A stretch of DNA of 26,889 bases. Origin: Bacteroidales bacterium UBA1410. GTDB lineage: Bacteria; Bacteroidota; Bacteroidia; Bacteroidales; Dysgonomonadaceae. The DNA is taken from positions 1 to 26,889 of the forward strand of contig DBPW01000027.1 of the NCBI GenBank assembly GCA_002305015.1, given 5' to 3'. Each line of letters opens with the position of its first letter. Position 1 is the stretch's first letter. Shown piece by piece: positions 1-6,871 of the stretch. A program made the translations under genes and the position numbers. The notes under the pieces are model-generated. The model ran no database searches. It saw nothing but the letters and a program-made list of their open reading frames with translations, and had not been told where the DNA came from.

Positions 1-19
1 AAAGATACAATTTTACCCC

Positions 20-27
20 CAAATTTA
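20..27 (-). promoter_or_regulatory. Bacteroidota -7 promoter element for a gene left of the window
   Basis: The plus strand reads CAAATTTA, which on the minus strand is TAAATTTG, an exact match to the Bacteroidota primary-sigma -7 consensus TAnnTTTG. It points leftwards, so the transcript would leave the window at once and its gene cannot be seen. No -33 TTTG box was confirmed. An 8-bp motif with two free positions occurs by chance in AT-rich DNA, so its intergenic, outward-facing position is the main support. Confidence 0.4.
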
Positions 28-143
28 CCTCAAACACGGTTTACTTTTTTGGCTGTTCCACAATAATATCCTTCTTCTTACTGAACCTTCCTTACAGCGA
101 ATGCGTTATTAAAAGAATAAAAACTTAAAACTTTAAAACAATA

Positions 144-1142
144 ATGAAACCGAAAATTGCATTTTTTGACACAAAATCGCACGATAAAGCATCATTCCTT
201 GAAAAAAATCAACAATACGGATTTGAAATAAAATTTTACAAGAGCCATTTAAGTAAAGACAATGCCATATTGGCCAAAGGGGCCGATGTGGTTTGCATCT
301 TTGTGAATGCCGAGGTGGATGCCGAAGTAATCGATATTTTAGTAGAAAATGGTGTTAAACTCATTGCCTTACGATGTGCAGGTTATAATAATGTAGATTT
401 AAAAGCAGCAAAAAACCGAATCAAGGTAGTGCGCGTTCCGGCATATTCTCCCCATTCCATTGCCGAACATACGCTGGCACTTATGCTTACGTTAAACCGA
501 AAAATTCACCGGGCATACAACCGGACACGCGAAGGCAATTTCTCGCTTGAGGGACTCATGGGATTCGAGATGAAAGGGAAAACAGCCGGAATCATTGGTA
601 CGGGAAAAATCGGAAAAATCGTAATGCAGATTCTCAAAAGCATGGGGATGAATGTATTGGCATACGATCCCCACCCCGATACGGAATTTGCAGAAAAAAA
701 CGGCATCCGATATACTACGCTGGAAGAATTGTACCAAAATTCCGATATCATTTCGCTTCACTGTCCCTTAACCAAAGAAACGGAGTACCTCATCAATAAA
801 GATTCGATCGATAAAATGAAAGAGGGAGTAATGATCATCAACACCGGTAGAGGGAAACTCATCAATACGAAAGATTTGATTGAAGGGTTAAAAGATAAAA
901 AAGTGGGCTACGCAGGTCTTGATGTTTACGAAGAAGAAAGCGATTATTTCTATGAAGATTACTCCGATATCGTCATCGACGACGATATTCTGGCACGCCT
1001 TCTGACGTTCAACAATGTAATCGTTACTTCACACCAAGCATTTTTCACAAAGGAAGCACTTTCTGAAATTGCACGGATAACCTTGCAAAATATTCAGGAC
1101 TTCTTTGACGGAAAACCGCTTGTGAATGAAGTATCGGCTTAA
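144..1142 (+). CDS. ldhA: D-2-hydroxyacid dehydrogenase, D-lactate dehydrogenase type
   Basis: A 332-residue NAD-dependent D-isomer-specific 2-hydroxyacid dehydrogenase. It most likely interconverts pyruvate and D-lactate in the cytoplasm and so reoxidises NADH during fermentation. The dinucleotide-binding loop GIIGTGKIGK lies near residues 148-157, preceded by the YSPHSIAEHTLALML segment typical of the family. Later motifs are TGRGKLINT (the substrate/NAD arginine region), LDVYEEE (catalytic Glu region) and TSHQAFFT (catalytic His). The length is normal for fermentative D-LDH. The ATG follows an AT-rich leader with no Shine-Dalgarno sequence, as is usual in this phylum. The gene is alone on its strand, convergent with sufE. 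Substrate is inferred from overall similarity to bacterial LdhA; a related hydroxyacid dehydrogenase cannot be excluded. Confidence 0.88.
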   Translation: MKPKIAFFDTKSHDKASFLEKNQQYGFEIKFYKSHLSKDNAILAKGADVVCIFVNAEVDAEVIDILVENGVKLIALRCAGYNNVDLKAAKNRIKVVRVPAYSPHSIAEHTLALMLTLNRKIHRAYNRTREGNFSLEGLMGFEMKGKTAGIIGTGKIGKIVMQILKSMGMNVLAYDPHPDTEFAEKNGIRYTTLEELYQNSDIISLHCPLTKETEYLINKDSIDKMKEGVMIINTGRGKLINTKDLIEGLKDKKVGYAGLDVYEEESDYFYEDYSDIVIDDDILARLLTFNNVIVTSHQAFFTKEALSEIARITLQNIQDFFDGKPLVNEVSA

Positions 1143-1219
1143 TTTCCTTTAAACGCTAAAAACGAATATTGGCAATAAGCCGACAAGCGAAGTTTCGGTA
1201 TTTATCGAATCACCGGTTT

Positions 1220-1663
1220 TCAAGAAGCATTTTGCGTGCTTTCTTCCTTGGTTTTATAAGCAATGGCATAAAACCGTATTTGCTTTATAACGGCAAGGAG
1301 TCCGTTGGCACGGGTTGGCGAAAGATGCTTGGTGAGGCCGATTTCATCCATAAAGTGCAAATCGGCATGGATAATCTCATCGGGAGTGCGACCGTTGAAA
1401 ACCCGCAGCACCAGCGCCAATAATCCTTTAACAATCACGGCATCACTATCGGCCTGAAAATAAAGCCGCCCATCGCGATAAGCGGTTTGCAGCCACACTC
1501 TGCTCTGGCATCCCTCGATAAGATTATCGGGGGTTTTATATTTTTCGTCCAACGGTTCCAATGCATTTCCCTGCTCGATAATGAGCGAATATTTATCCAG
1601 CCAGTCATCAAAAGCGTTGAACTCGTCAATAATTTCCTGTTGTACTTCGTCTATAGTTTTCAT
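1220..1663 (-). CDS. sufE: SufE family Fe-S assembly sulfur acceptor
   Basis: A 147-residue SufE protein. Family members accept persulfide sulfur from the cysteine desulfurase SufS and pass it to the SufBCD scaffold in the cytoplasm. The acceptor cysteine is visible as Cys52 in the conserved IEGCQSRVWL motif. Further family features are the early FNAFDDWLDKY helix, the NGRTPDEI segment and the C-terminal LSPTRANGLLAV segment. It is the last gene of the run gyrB - LD-carboxypeptidase - glutaminyl cyclase - sufE, 32 bases after the previous stop. No other suf gene is in the window, so its partners must be elsewhere. The family call is firm; the name sufE follows the standard family name. Confidence 0.92.
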   Translation of the reverse strand: MKTIDEVQQEIIDEFNAFDDWLDKYSLIIEQGNALEPLDEKYKTPDNLIEGCQSRVWLQTAYRDGRLYFQADSDAVIVKGLLALVLRVFNGRTPDEIIHADLHFMDEIGLTKHLSPTRANGLLAVIKQIRFYAIAYKTKEESTQNAS

Positions 1664-1695
1664 ATCTTCACCTTCTTGTCCGATAATGAGTTTAT

Positions 1696-2715
1696 TTAAT
1701 CGGCTTTTTCCAAATAAATGACCTCCATCACGGTTTGCCCTACCGCTTTCAGTGTGCTACGATGAATGGCATTCATATTATCATCGTGCGTGTGCCAATG
1801 GGCGGCAAAACCGGTAGAGGTATTATCCTTGATGTTGATGATATCGACAGCAGGTGCACGATGATTTTTATTCACCGGCAAATGATCGTCGGTAATATAG
1901 CCGTTATTGCGGCTGATGAAATACTGCCCGTAACCCAGATCGGCAGCCGTACGCCAGATTTTCTCCACCACGTTGGCTGCATATTGCACCGAATACCCTT
2001 CCTTCATAAACGTAGCATCGGGTGCACCAACCATGTCCAATAAAATGCCGTATGCAGCTTTATAAGTAGGAACATGCGGATTTTTCGACCAATACTCGGA
2101 CCCCATACACCACCATTCACCGGGCAGTGTATGCGTATCGAAAGCAGGTTGCCCTGCATCTTCCAAATCAAAGAAAATAATATCGATGCCCACATCGGCG
2201 GGTTTATGTTGCAACTGACGTGCAATTTCAAGCAACACCCCTACTCCGCTTGCACCGTCATCGGCTCCGAGAATAGGTCGTTTCTGCTTGTCGGGATCGG
2301 TTTCCCGGTCAGCCCATGGACGGGTATCCCAATGAGCAAAAAGCAAAATCCTTTTCGATTTTTCGGGCCGGTAACTTCCGATAATGTTTCGCATATGAAA
2401 AATACTGCCATCGTAATGCTTAATATCGGCTTTTTGTTCGATAACCTTTGCGCCGAACGCTGTAAGCTTTGACACCAAATAATCTCCGCAAGCTCGATGA
2501 GCATCGGAATTGGGTACACGCGGGCCATAACTCACCTGTTTTTCGACATAGCGGTAAGCGCTATCCGGATCAAATTCGGGAGATACCTTAACATACGGCT
2601 CAGCAACTTCCGGTTGAGCGGTATTTTTTTGACTTTTGCACGAATTACACGAAACGATCAGCGATAATCCCATACCGATCATTGGAATAAAAAAAATGTT
2701 GTGATAGTTCTTCAT
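1696..2715 (-). CDS. Glutaminyl-peptide cyclotransferase (M28-like zinc enzyme), lipoprotein
   Basis: A 339-residue exported enzyme of the M28 peptidase fold. Its pattern is closest to the Bacteroidota zinc glutaminyl cyclases (Porphyromonas gingivalis type), which turn N-terminal Gln into pyroglutamate on periplasmic proteins. The N-terminus has a hydrophobic stretch ending in a lipobox-like LIVSC (Cys23), so it is probably lipid-anchored. Motifs in order: FGPR-like YGPRVPNSDAHRACGDYL (63-80), AHWDTRP (127-133), GADDGASGVGVLLE with zinc Asp near 152, FFDLEDAG (181-188, Glu185/Asp186 at the catalytic/zinc pair), LLDMVGA (225-231), TDDHLPV (275-281) and HWHTHDDN (306-313, zinc His). A true aminopeptidase is the alternative. 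The single acidic pair and the HWHT ending favour the cyclase. It lies 18 bases downstream of the LD-carboxypeptidase gene. Confidence 0.82.
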   Translation of the reverse strand: MKNYHNIFFIPMIGMGLSLIVSCNSCKSQKNTAQPEVAEPYVKVSPEFDPDSAYRYVEKQVSYGPRVPNSDAHRACGDYLVSKLTAFGAKVIEQKADIKHYDGSIFHMRNIIGSYRPEKSKRILLFAHWDTRPWADRETDPDKQKRPILGADDGASGVGVLLEIARQLQHKPADVGIDIIFFDLEDAGQPAFDTHTLPGEWWCMGSEYWSKNPHVPTYKAAYGILLDMVGAPDATFMKEGYSVQYAANVVEKIWRTAADLGYGQYFISRNNGYITDDHLPVNKNHRAPAVDIINIKDNTSTGFAAHWHTHDDNMNAIHRSTLKAVGQTVMEVIYLEKAD

Positions 2716-2733
2716 CGATTTCCCCCGATGTTT

Positions 2734-3642
2734 TTATTTTTGTTTGAGAATAATCTGATCGTTTGTAACCGTTAATGCGGTTTCGGCTCCCATCATCAAA
2801 GGATAATTGTCTTTAACATGTCCTACCGGAAAACCAAAACAAACGGGAAATGTATAGGGGACAACTGCCTCCAAAATCGATTTGTAAAGGGGTCCATACA
2901 TCGCATTGTCTTCACTATAATCGGTGAAACGACCGACAATAAGCCCTTTTATGTTATCGAAAACGCCGGCCAGTCTCAACTGATACATCATTCTGTCCAC
3001 ACGATAGGGCTCTTCGCCGATATCTTCAATGAAAAGTATGCCCTCTTTAGGAATAGCTGCAAATCTTGACCCCAAAATACCACAAAAAACCGACAGATTA
3101 CCTCCGAAAAGCCGGCCGGATGTCTTCCCTTTCCGGTTCAGAGCGCTATATTCAGTCCCCTCAATTTTATAATCGATTCTCCCTTCGGTTAAAACAGTTT
3201 TGGTGTAAGCCACGGCTTTGTCCGATGCACCCTCTTCGGCAAAATGTTTAGCCATAGGACCGTGAATGGAAATAATGCCGTTGCTTTGCAACGCCGAATG
3301 GAGGGCGGTTATATCGCTATAACCCACTACCCATTTGGGGTTTCGGATCATCCCGTCAAAATTGAGTCTGTCAAGCAAATGCACCATACCGTAGCCACCG
3401 CGTGAACAAAAAATCAGGTTGACCTCGGCATCATCCATGGCTTTTTGCAAATCCGACAGTCGCTGTTCTATTGACCCGCTAAAACGGCCGACACGGGATA
3501 AAGCATTTTCGCCCACCTCCACCTTCAGTCCCCATTCACGCAGTATAGATGCGGCTTTATCCACGATATCCGCATCTATTTTCCCCGCAGGGGAAACAAT
3601 AACCGCCTTATCTCGAGACTTCAGTAGAGGAGGACGAATCAT
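2734..3642 (-). CDS. Muramoyltetrapeptide LD-carboxypeptidase (peptidase S66)
   Basis: A 302-residue S66 serine peptidase. The family removes the terminal D-Ala from murein tetrapeptides during cytoplasmic peptidoglycan recycling. The SPAG loop near residues 17-20 and the CSRGGYG motif at 79-85 match the family. The expected nucleophile is Ser109 in VVGYSDITALH. The general-base region is seen as GRLFGGNLS and FIEDIGEEPYRVDRM, and the catalytic His as GFPVGHVKDNYP. No signal peptide is present, consistent with a cytoplasmic recycling enzyme. It starts 28 bases after the gyrB stop and is very probably cotranscribed with it. Some S66 members act on microcin-like peptides, but the gene context here gives no support for that. 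Confidence 0.9.
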   Translation of the reverse strand: MIRPPLLKSRDKAVIVSPAGKIDADIVDKAASILREWGLKVEVGENALSRVGRFSGSIEQRLSDLQKAMDDAEVNLIFCSRGGYGMVHLLDRLNFDGMIRNPKWVVGYSDITALHSALQSNGIISIHGPMAKHFAEEGASDKAVAYTKTVLTEGRIDYKIEGTEYSALNRKGKTSGRLFGGNLSVFCGILGSRFAAIPKEGILFIEDIGEEPYRVDRMMYQLRLAGVFDNIKGLIVGRFTDYSEDNAMYGPLYKSILEAVVPYTFPVCFGFPVGHVKDNYPLMMGAETALTVTNDQIILKQK

Positions 3643-3670
3643 CTCTTTATCTATGACTTACAGAAAGACT

Positions 3671-5629
3671 TTATGCATCAATGTTTGCGTAAGTGGCATT
3701 TTCTTCAATGAATTCGCGTCGAGGCCCTACATCCTCTCCCATCAACATGGAGAAAATCATATCGGCATCAGCCGCATTTTCGATGGTTACCTGACGTAAA
3801 GTTCTGCGTTCAGGATTCATCGTAGTATCCCAAAGCTGTTCGGCATTCATTTCACCTAACCCTTTATAACGCTGAGAATGGATGGCATTTTCGTTCCCAT
3901 CGGCATACTTATCGATAAAAGCCAGACGCTGACGCTCATCCCAGCAATACTCTTCAATTTTCCCTTTCTTGCAAAGATAGAGGGGAGGGGTAGCAATATA
4001 CACATATCCCTTTTCGATCAAAGGCCGCATATGGCGGAAGAAAAAAGTAAGAATCAAGGTAGCGATATGGCTTCCATCCACATCGGCATCGGTCATAATA
4101 ATGATTTTATGATAACGAAGTTTCTCCAGATTCAATTCCTTCGGATCCTCCTCCGTTCCGATGGTCACCCCCAACGCAGTATAGATGTTGCGAATTTCTT
4201 CGCTCTCCAGCACCTTATGCGGCATGGCTTTTTCCACGTTTAGAATTTTACCGCGAAGCGGAAGAATAGCCTGAAAGTTGCGATCGCGCCCTTGCTTGGC
4301 TGTTCCTCCCGCAGAATCTCCCTCCACGAGGAAAATTTCGCATTTCTCGGGATCTTTTTCCGAACAGTCGGCCAATTTACCCGGCAATCCTCCACCCGAT
4401 AAAGGCGATTTGCGCTGAATCATTTCACGAGCTTTGCGTGCGGCATGACGTGCCGTTGCAGCCAACACCACTTTCTCTACAATGATTTTAGCTTCTCTGG
4501 GATGTTCTTCCAAATAATACCCCAGTGCTTCTGCCGTTGCTTGATCGACAGCACCGATCACTTCGTTATTTCCCAGCTTGGTTTTTGTTTGACCCTCAAA
4601 CTGAGGTTCGGCCACCTTCACCGAAAGAACAGCAGTTAATCCTTCACGAAAATCGTCACCGGTAATCTCCACTTTTACCTTTTCAAGCATTTTGGAGTCT
4701 TCGGCATATTTTTTCAGCGTCCGCGAAAGTCCGCGACGGAAACCCGTAAGGTGTGTTCCTCCTTCTATCGTATTGATATTGTTTACGTACGAAAATACGT
4801 TCTCGTTGAAAGAGGTATTGTAGGTCATGGCTATTTCTATGGGAATACCCTGCTTTTCGGTTACAATATGAATTGGCTCGGTAATCAAAGGCTCTTTGGT
4901 ACGATCGATATATTGAACAAATTCTTTTAATCCCATTTCGGAATAAAAACGTTCACTTTTATAGGAGCCATCCTCTTTCTTTACCCTTTTGTCGGTAATC
5001 ATGAGTGTTATACCGGCATTAAGGAAAGACAACTCACGCAAACGTGTTGCAAGTATATCGTACCGAAATTCCAATACTTTGAAAATGGTATCGTCCGGTT
5101 TAAACGTAATGATTGTCCCTGTTTTATCTGTTTCTCCCACTACTTTCACATCCGAATAGGGTTTCCCTTGCGAATATTCCTGCATATAGATCTTCCCGTC
5201 TCTATGCACTTCCACTTTCAGGTAAATCGACAACGCATTTACACAAGAAACCCCTACTCCGTGAAGACCACCGGAAACTTTATAGGTTCCCTTATCGAAT
5301 TTTCCCCCCGCATGCAGTACAGTGAGCACGACTTCGAGCGCCGATTTTTTCTCTTTTTCGTGAAAATCGACCGGAATACCCCTTCCATTATCTTTTACGG
5401 TAATGGAATTATCTTCGTTAATAATCACATGTATCTCGTTGCAATAACCTGCAAGTGCTTCATCTATAGAGTTATCGACCACCTCATAAACCAAGTGATG
5501 CAACCCTCTTTCGTTTACATCTCCAATATACATTGCAGGCCGTTTACGAACGGCCTCCAAACCTTCGAGCACCTGAATATTTTGCGCCGAATAGGCTAAA
5601 CTTGCTGATTGTTTCTGTTCCTCAGTCAT
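3671..5629 (-). CDS. gyrB: DNA gyrase subunit B
   Basis: A 652-residue type IIA topoisomerase ATPase subunit that, with GyrA, introduces negative supercoils. The GHKL ATPase domain shows EVVDNSIDEALAG (Mg-binding Asn53), DNGRGIPVD (80-88) and GGLHGVGVSCVNALS (120-134). The transducer follows. The TOPRIM domain has EGDSAGG (436-442) and DADVDGSH (514-521). The C-terminal QRYKGLGEMNAEQLW motif contacts GyrA. The length matches GyrB without the roughly 170-residue insert found in E. coli. The presence of QRYKGLGEMN and the general pattern favour gyrB over parE, though the two are close paralogues. A minus-strand promoter lies about 60 bases upstream, and three genes follow closely in the same direction. 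Confidence 0.96.
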   Translation of the reverse strand: MTEEQKQSASLAYSAQNIQVLEGLEAVRKRPAMYIGDVNERGLHHLVYEVVDNSIDEALAGYCNEIHVIINEDNSITVKDNGRGIPVDFHEKEKKSALEVVLTVLHAGGKFDKGTYKVSGGLHGVGVSCVNALSIYLKVEVHRDGKIYMQEYSQGKPYSDVKVVGETDKTGTIITFKPDDTIFKVLEFRYDILATRLRELSFLNAGITLMITDKRVKKEDGSYKSERFYSEMGLKEFVQYIDRTKEPLITEPIHIVTEKQGIPIEIAMTYNTSFNENVFSYVNNINTIEGGTHLTGFRRGLSRTLKKYAEDSKMLEKVKVEITGDDFREGLTAVLSVKVAEPQFEGQTKTKLGNNEVIGAVDQATAEALGYYLEEHPREAKIIVEKVVLAATARHAARKAREMIQRKSPLSGGGLPGKLADCSEKDPEKCEIFLVEGDSAGGTAKQGRDRNFQAILPLRGKILNVEKAMPHKVLESEEIRNIYTALGVTIGTEEDPKELNLEKLRYHKIIIMTDADVDGSHIATLILTFFFRHMRPLIEKGYVYIATPPLYLCKKGKIEEYCWDERQRLAFIDKYADGNENAIHSQRYKGLGEMNAEQLWDTTMNPERRTLRQVTIENAADADMIFSMLMGEDVGPRREFIEENATYANIDA

Positions 5630-5686
5630 TTTATATGCTTAAATATTAGTACGTTAAATTTACTCTGTATCGATTTACAAATCGTA

Positions 5687-5694
5687 CAAATATA
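5687..5694 (-). promoter_or_regulatory. -7 promoter element of the gyrB operon
   Basis: The minus strand reads TATATTTG followed by T, an exact TAnnTTTG match. It lies in non-coding DNA 58 bases upstream of the gyrB start, so the expected mRNA leader is about 50 nucleotides. This would drive gyrB, the LD-carboxypeptidase, the glutaminyl cyclase and sufE. No clear -33 TTTG was identified. Confidence 0.6.
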
Positions 5695-5851
5695 CAAAAA
5701 AAATGCCACATAGGCAAGTTTTTTTTGCCCTTTTCTGTCGGGTTTTCCTTCAATTGCATTACCCATAAAAAACAGTGTTGAAGGCGTATGAATGTTCTGT
5801 AAGCATAAGGTTATTTATCGAAATTTAACAGAAAGTAAAAAAAATAAAAAC

Positions 5852-5882
5852 AACAAAAGCCGAACCCTCATGAGCACGGCTT
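5852..5882 (-). terminator. Intrinsic terminator of rpsT
   Basis: On the minus strand AAGCCG pairs with CGGCTT (outer six pairs, plus positions 5877-5882 with 5857-5862). A further G-T/C-G/T-G/C-G inner stem closes on a short ATGA loop. The hairpin is followed by the T-rich run TTTGTTGTTTTT. It begins 28 bases after the rpsT stop and separates the tRNA-Glu/rpsT transcript from the gyrB promoter. Confidence 0.65.
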
Positions 5883-5909
5883 CAGCTATATGAAATCAAT
5901 CCGAAGAAA

Positions 5910-6164
5910 TCAGGCCAGCTTATTTACATGAGCTGCCATTTTCGACTTCAGATTATCAGCCTTATTGCGATGAATCACATGTTTCTTTGCCAGCTTATCC
6001 AACATAGAGCATACCCGAGGATACAACTGCTGCGCCTCCTCTTTTGAAGTTGTATTACGCAGCTTGCGAACTGCAGTTCTTGTGGAGCGAGCGACAAAGC
6101 GATTGGATAATCGACGCGCTTTTGTTTGTCTGATTCTTTTTTCTGCCGATTTATGATTTGCCAT
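5910..6164 (-). CDS. rpsT: 30S ribosomal protein S20
   Basis: An 84-residue basic protein with the standard S20 start MANHKSAEKRIRQ and the internal pattern KARRLSNRFVARSTRTAVRKL. The C-terminal half contains HRNKADNLKSKMAAHVNKL. S20 binds 16S rRNA early in small-subunit assembly. The start is set by this family-wide N-terminus; the ATG sits 33 bases after the 3' end of tRNA-Glu. No separate promoter consensus was seen between tRNA and gene, so the two are probably cotranscribed. A hairpin terminator follows the stop codon. The next gene downstream on the same strand is gyrB. Confidence 0.97.
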   Translation of the reverse strand: MANHKSAEKRIRQTKARRLSNRFVARSTRTAVRKLRNTTSKEEAQQLYPRVCSMLDKLAKKHVIHRNKADNLKSKMAAHVNKLA

Positions 6165-6197
6165 AATTTCGTTTTAACTTCTCTTATTAATCTTAGG

Positions 6198-6269
6198 TAG
6201 CCTATAGGGGAGTCGAACCCCTCTTTCAAGAATGAAAATCTTGCGTCCTAACCGATAGACGAATAGGCC
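6198..6269 (-). tRNA. tRNA-Glu (anticodon TTC)
   Basis: The minus strand folds as a cloverleaf. The acceptor stem pairs GGCCTAT with ATAGGCT (ending in a G-U pair), with discriminator A at 6198. The D-arm is GTCTATCGGTTAGGAC. The anticodon stem CAAGA/TCTTG encloses the loop TTTTCAT, giving anticodon TTC. The T-arm is AGGGG TTCGACT CCCCT. CCA is not fully encoded (ACCT follows the stem), so it is added after transcription. It lies just upstream of rpsT on the same strand. Confidence 0.96.
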
Positions 6270-6323
6270 TTATTGGTATCGGTATATTTATTTTGTGAAA
6301 AATCTCCGTTCAATTTGCGGGTG

Positions 6324-6331
6324 CAAATATA
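6324..6331 (-). promoter_or_regulatory. -7 promoter element of tRNA-Glu/rpsT
   Basis: The minus strand reads TATATTTGC, an exact Bacteroidota -7 element followed by the favoured C. It is 55 bases upstream of the tRNA-Glu 5' end, which leaves a precursor leader of about 45-50 nucleotides for RNase P to remove. Confidence 0.6.
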
Positions 6332-6336
6332 GAGCC

Positions 6337-6600
6337 TTTTTTTTTAACGACAAAACATTTCGTTCATTTTTTGGAAATTGTAGCATCAACCGGCAAGTGC
6401 AAAACGAACCCCACCTTCTCTGCACCAAGTCCGTACCAAGGCTGCACCATCCTCGCTCCCGGTTTTTGCCTTTTTTGCGGCAAATACACAGGTGGTTTTT
6501 ACTCCCGGTCCACAAAATCAGGGGTTCTTCTCCCTGCCTTGATGCAAGCATGAAGCGAGCGTGAACCATCGATTGTTTGAATATATGCCGTGAAAACAGT
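6337..6600. other. Unassigned non-coding stretch between tRNA-Glu and tRNA-Ala
   Basis: About 260 bases with no convincing gene. Its base composition is richer in G and C than the AT-rich spacers elsewhere in the window. Reading frames stay open on both strands, but none has a recognisable domain, start context or promoter. Internal structure includes CTGCACCA twice (6420-6427 and 6442-6449) and the inverted pair TTTGCC/GGCAAA around 6465-6486. On the minus strand CCGGGAG also occurs twice. No TAnnTTTG box faces into it apart from the tRNA-Glu promoter at its left edge. It may be a decayed gene or a structured RNA. Confidence 0.5.
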
Positions 6601-6636
6601 AAAAAACCCGAAAGACGGTGAAGATTTCTTACGGGT
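6601..6636 (-). terminator. Probable terminator of the tRNA-Ala transcript
   Basis: On the minus strand ACCCG (6632-6636) pairs with CGGGT (6606-6610). After one mismatch AAGA (6627-6630) pairs with TCTT (6612-6615). A run of T follows directly (complement of A 6601-6606). It is 100 bases past the tRNA-Ala 3' end and is the first terminator-like structure on that strand. Confidence 0.55.
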
Positions 6637-6735
6637 GTAGATTCAACAGCCAAGAACTAAACGCCCCGGCTTTGCAGGGAAACATCTCTCAAAGTGCCGT
6701 ATTTCTTATTTGAATTTGGTATTCGGTATACGAAG

Positions 6736-6809
6736 TGGAGATTACCGGACTCGAACCGGTTACCTCAACACTGCCAGTGTTGCGCTCTAGCCAGATGAGC
6801 TAAACCCCC
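6736..6809 (-). tRNA. tRNA-Ala (anticodon GGC)
   Basis: The minus strand folds as a cloverleaf of 74 nucleotides. The acceptor stem GGGGGTT/AATCTCC includes the G3-U70 pair that identifies alanine tRNAs, and the discriminator is A. The D-arm is GCTC...GAGC. The anticodon stem CAACA/TGTTG encloses CTGGCAG, giving GGC, which reads GCC and GCU. The T-arm is ACCGG TTCGAGT CCGGT. CCA is not encoded. Confidence 0.96.
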
Positions 6810-6821
6810 AAAAATTTTCTG

Positions 6822-6829
6822 CAAAGATA
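6822..6829 (-). promoter_or_regulatory. -7 promoter element of tRNA-Ala
   Basis: The minus strand reads TATCTTTGC, an exact match to the Bacteroidota -7 element. Its 3' G is only 13 bases from the tRNA-Ala 5' end, so the precursor leader would be under ten nucleotides. It faces away from the ruvC promoter 12 bases to the right. Confidence 0.65.
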
Positions 6830-6840
6830 GAAATTTTGTT

Positions 6841-6848
6841 TATATTTG
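6841..6848 (+). promoter_or_regulatory. -7 promoter element of ruvC
   Basis: TATATTTGC on the plus strand is an exact Bacteroidota -7 element, 24 bases before the chosen ruvC start. Transcription from here would begin near 6853, inside the longest open frame. This supports the downstream ATG as the real start. Confidence 0.6.
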
Positions 6849-6871
6849 CAATCATAACGGCAACGAAAAAA

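Noticed and set aside
1168..1423. Plus-strand open frame opposite sufE
   Set aside because: Shadow of the sufE gene; no domain and no promoter, while sufE has a clear catalytic motif.
5704..5729. Short inverted repeat TGCC/GGCA followed by eight T on the plus strand
   Set aside because: Only a four-pair stem, and no plus-strand gene ends near it. Probably chance in the AT-rich gyrB leader.
6288..6653. A 121-codon open frame on the minus strand between the tRNA genes
   Set aside because: Its 3' part crosses the tRNA-Glu promoter and its 5' part crosses the tRNA-Ala terminator. It has no recognisable domain, promoter or plausible start context.
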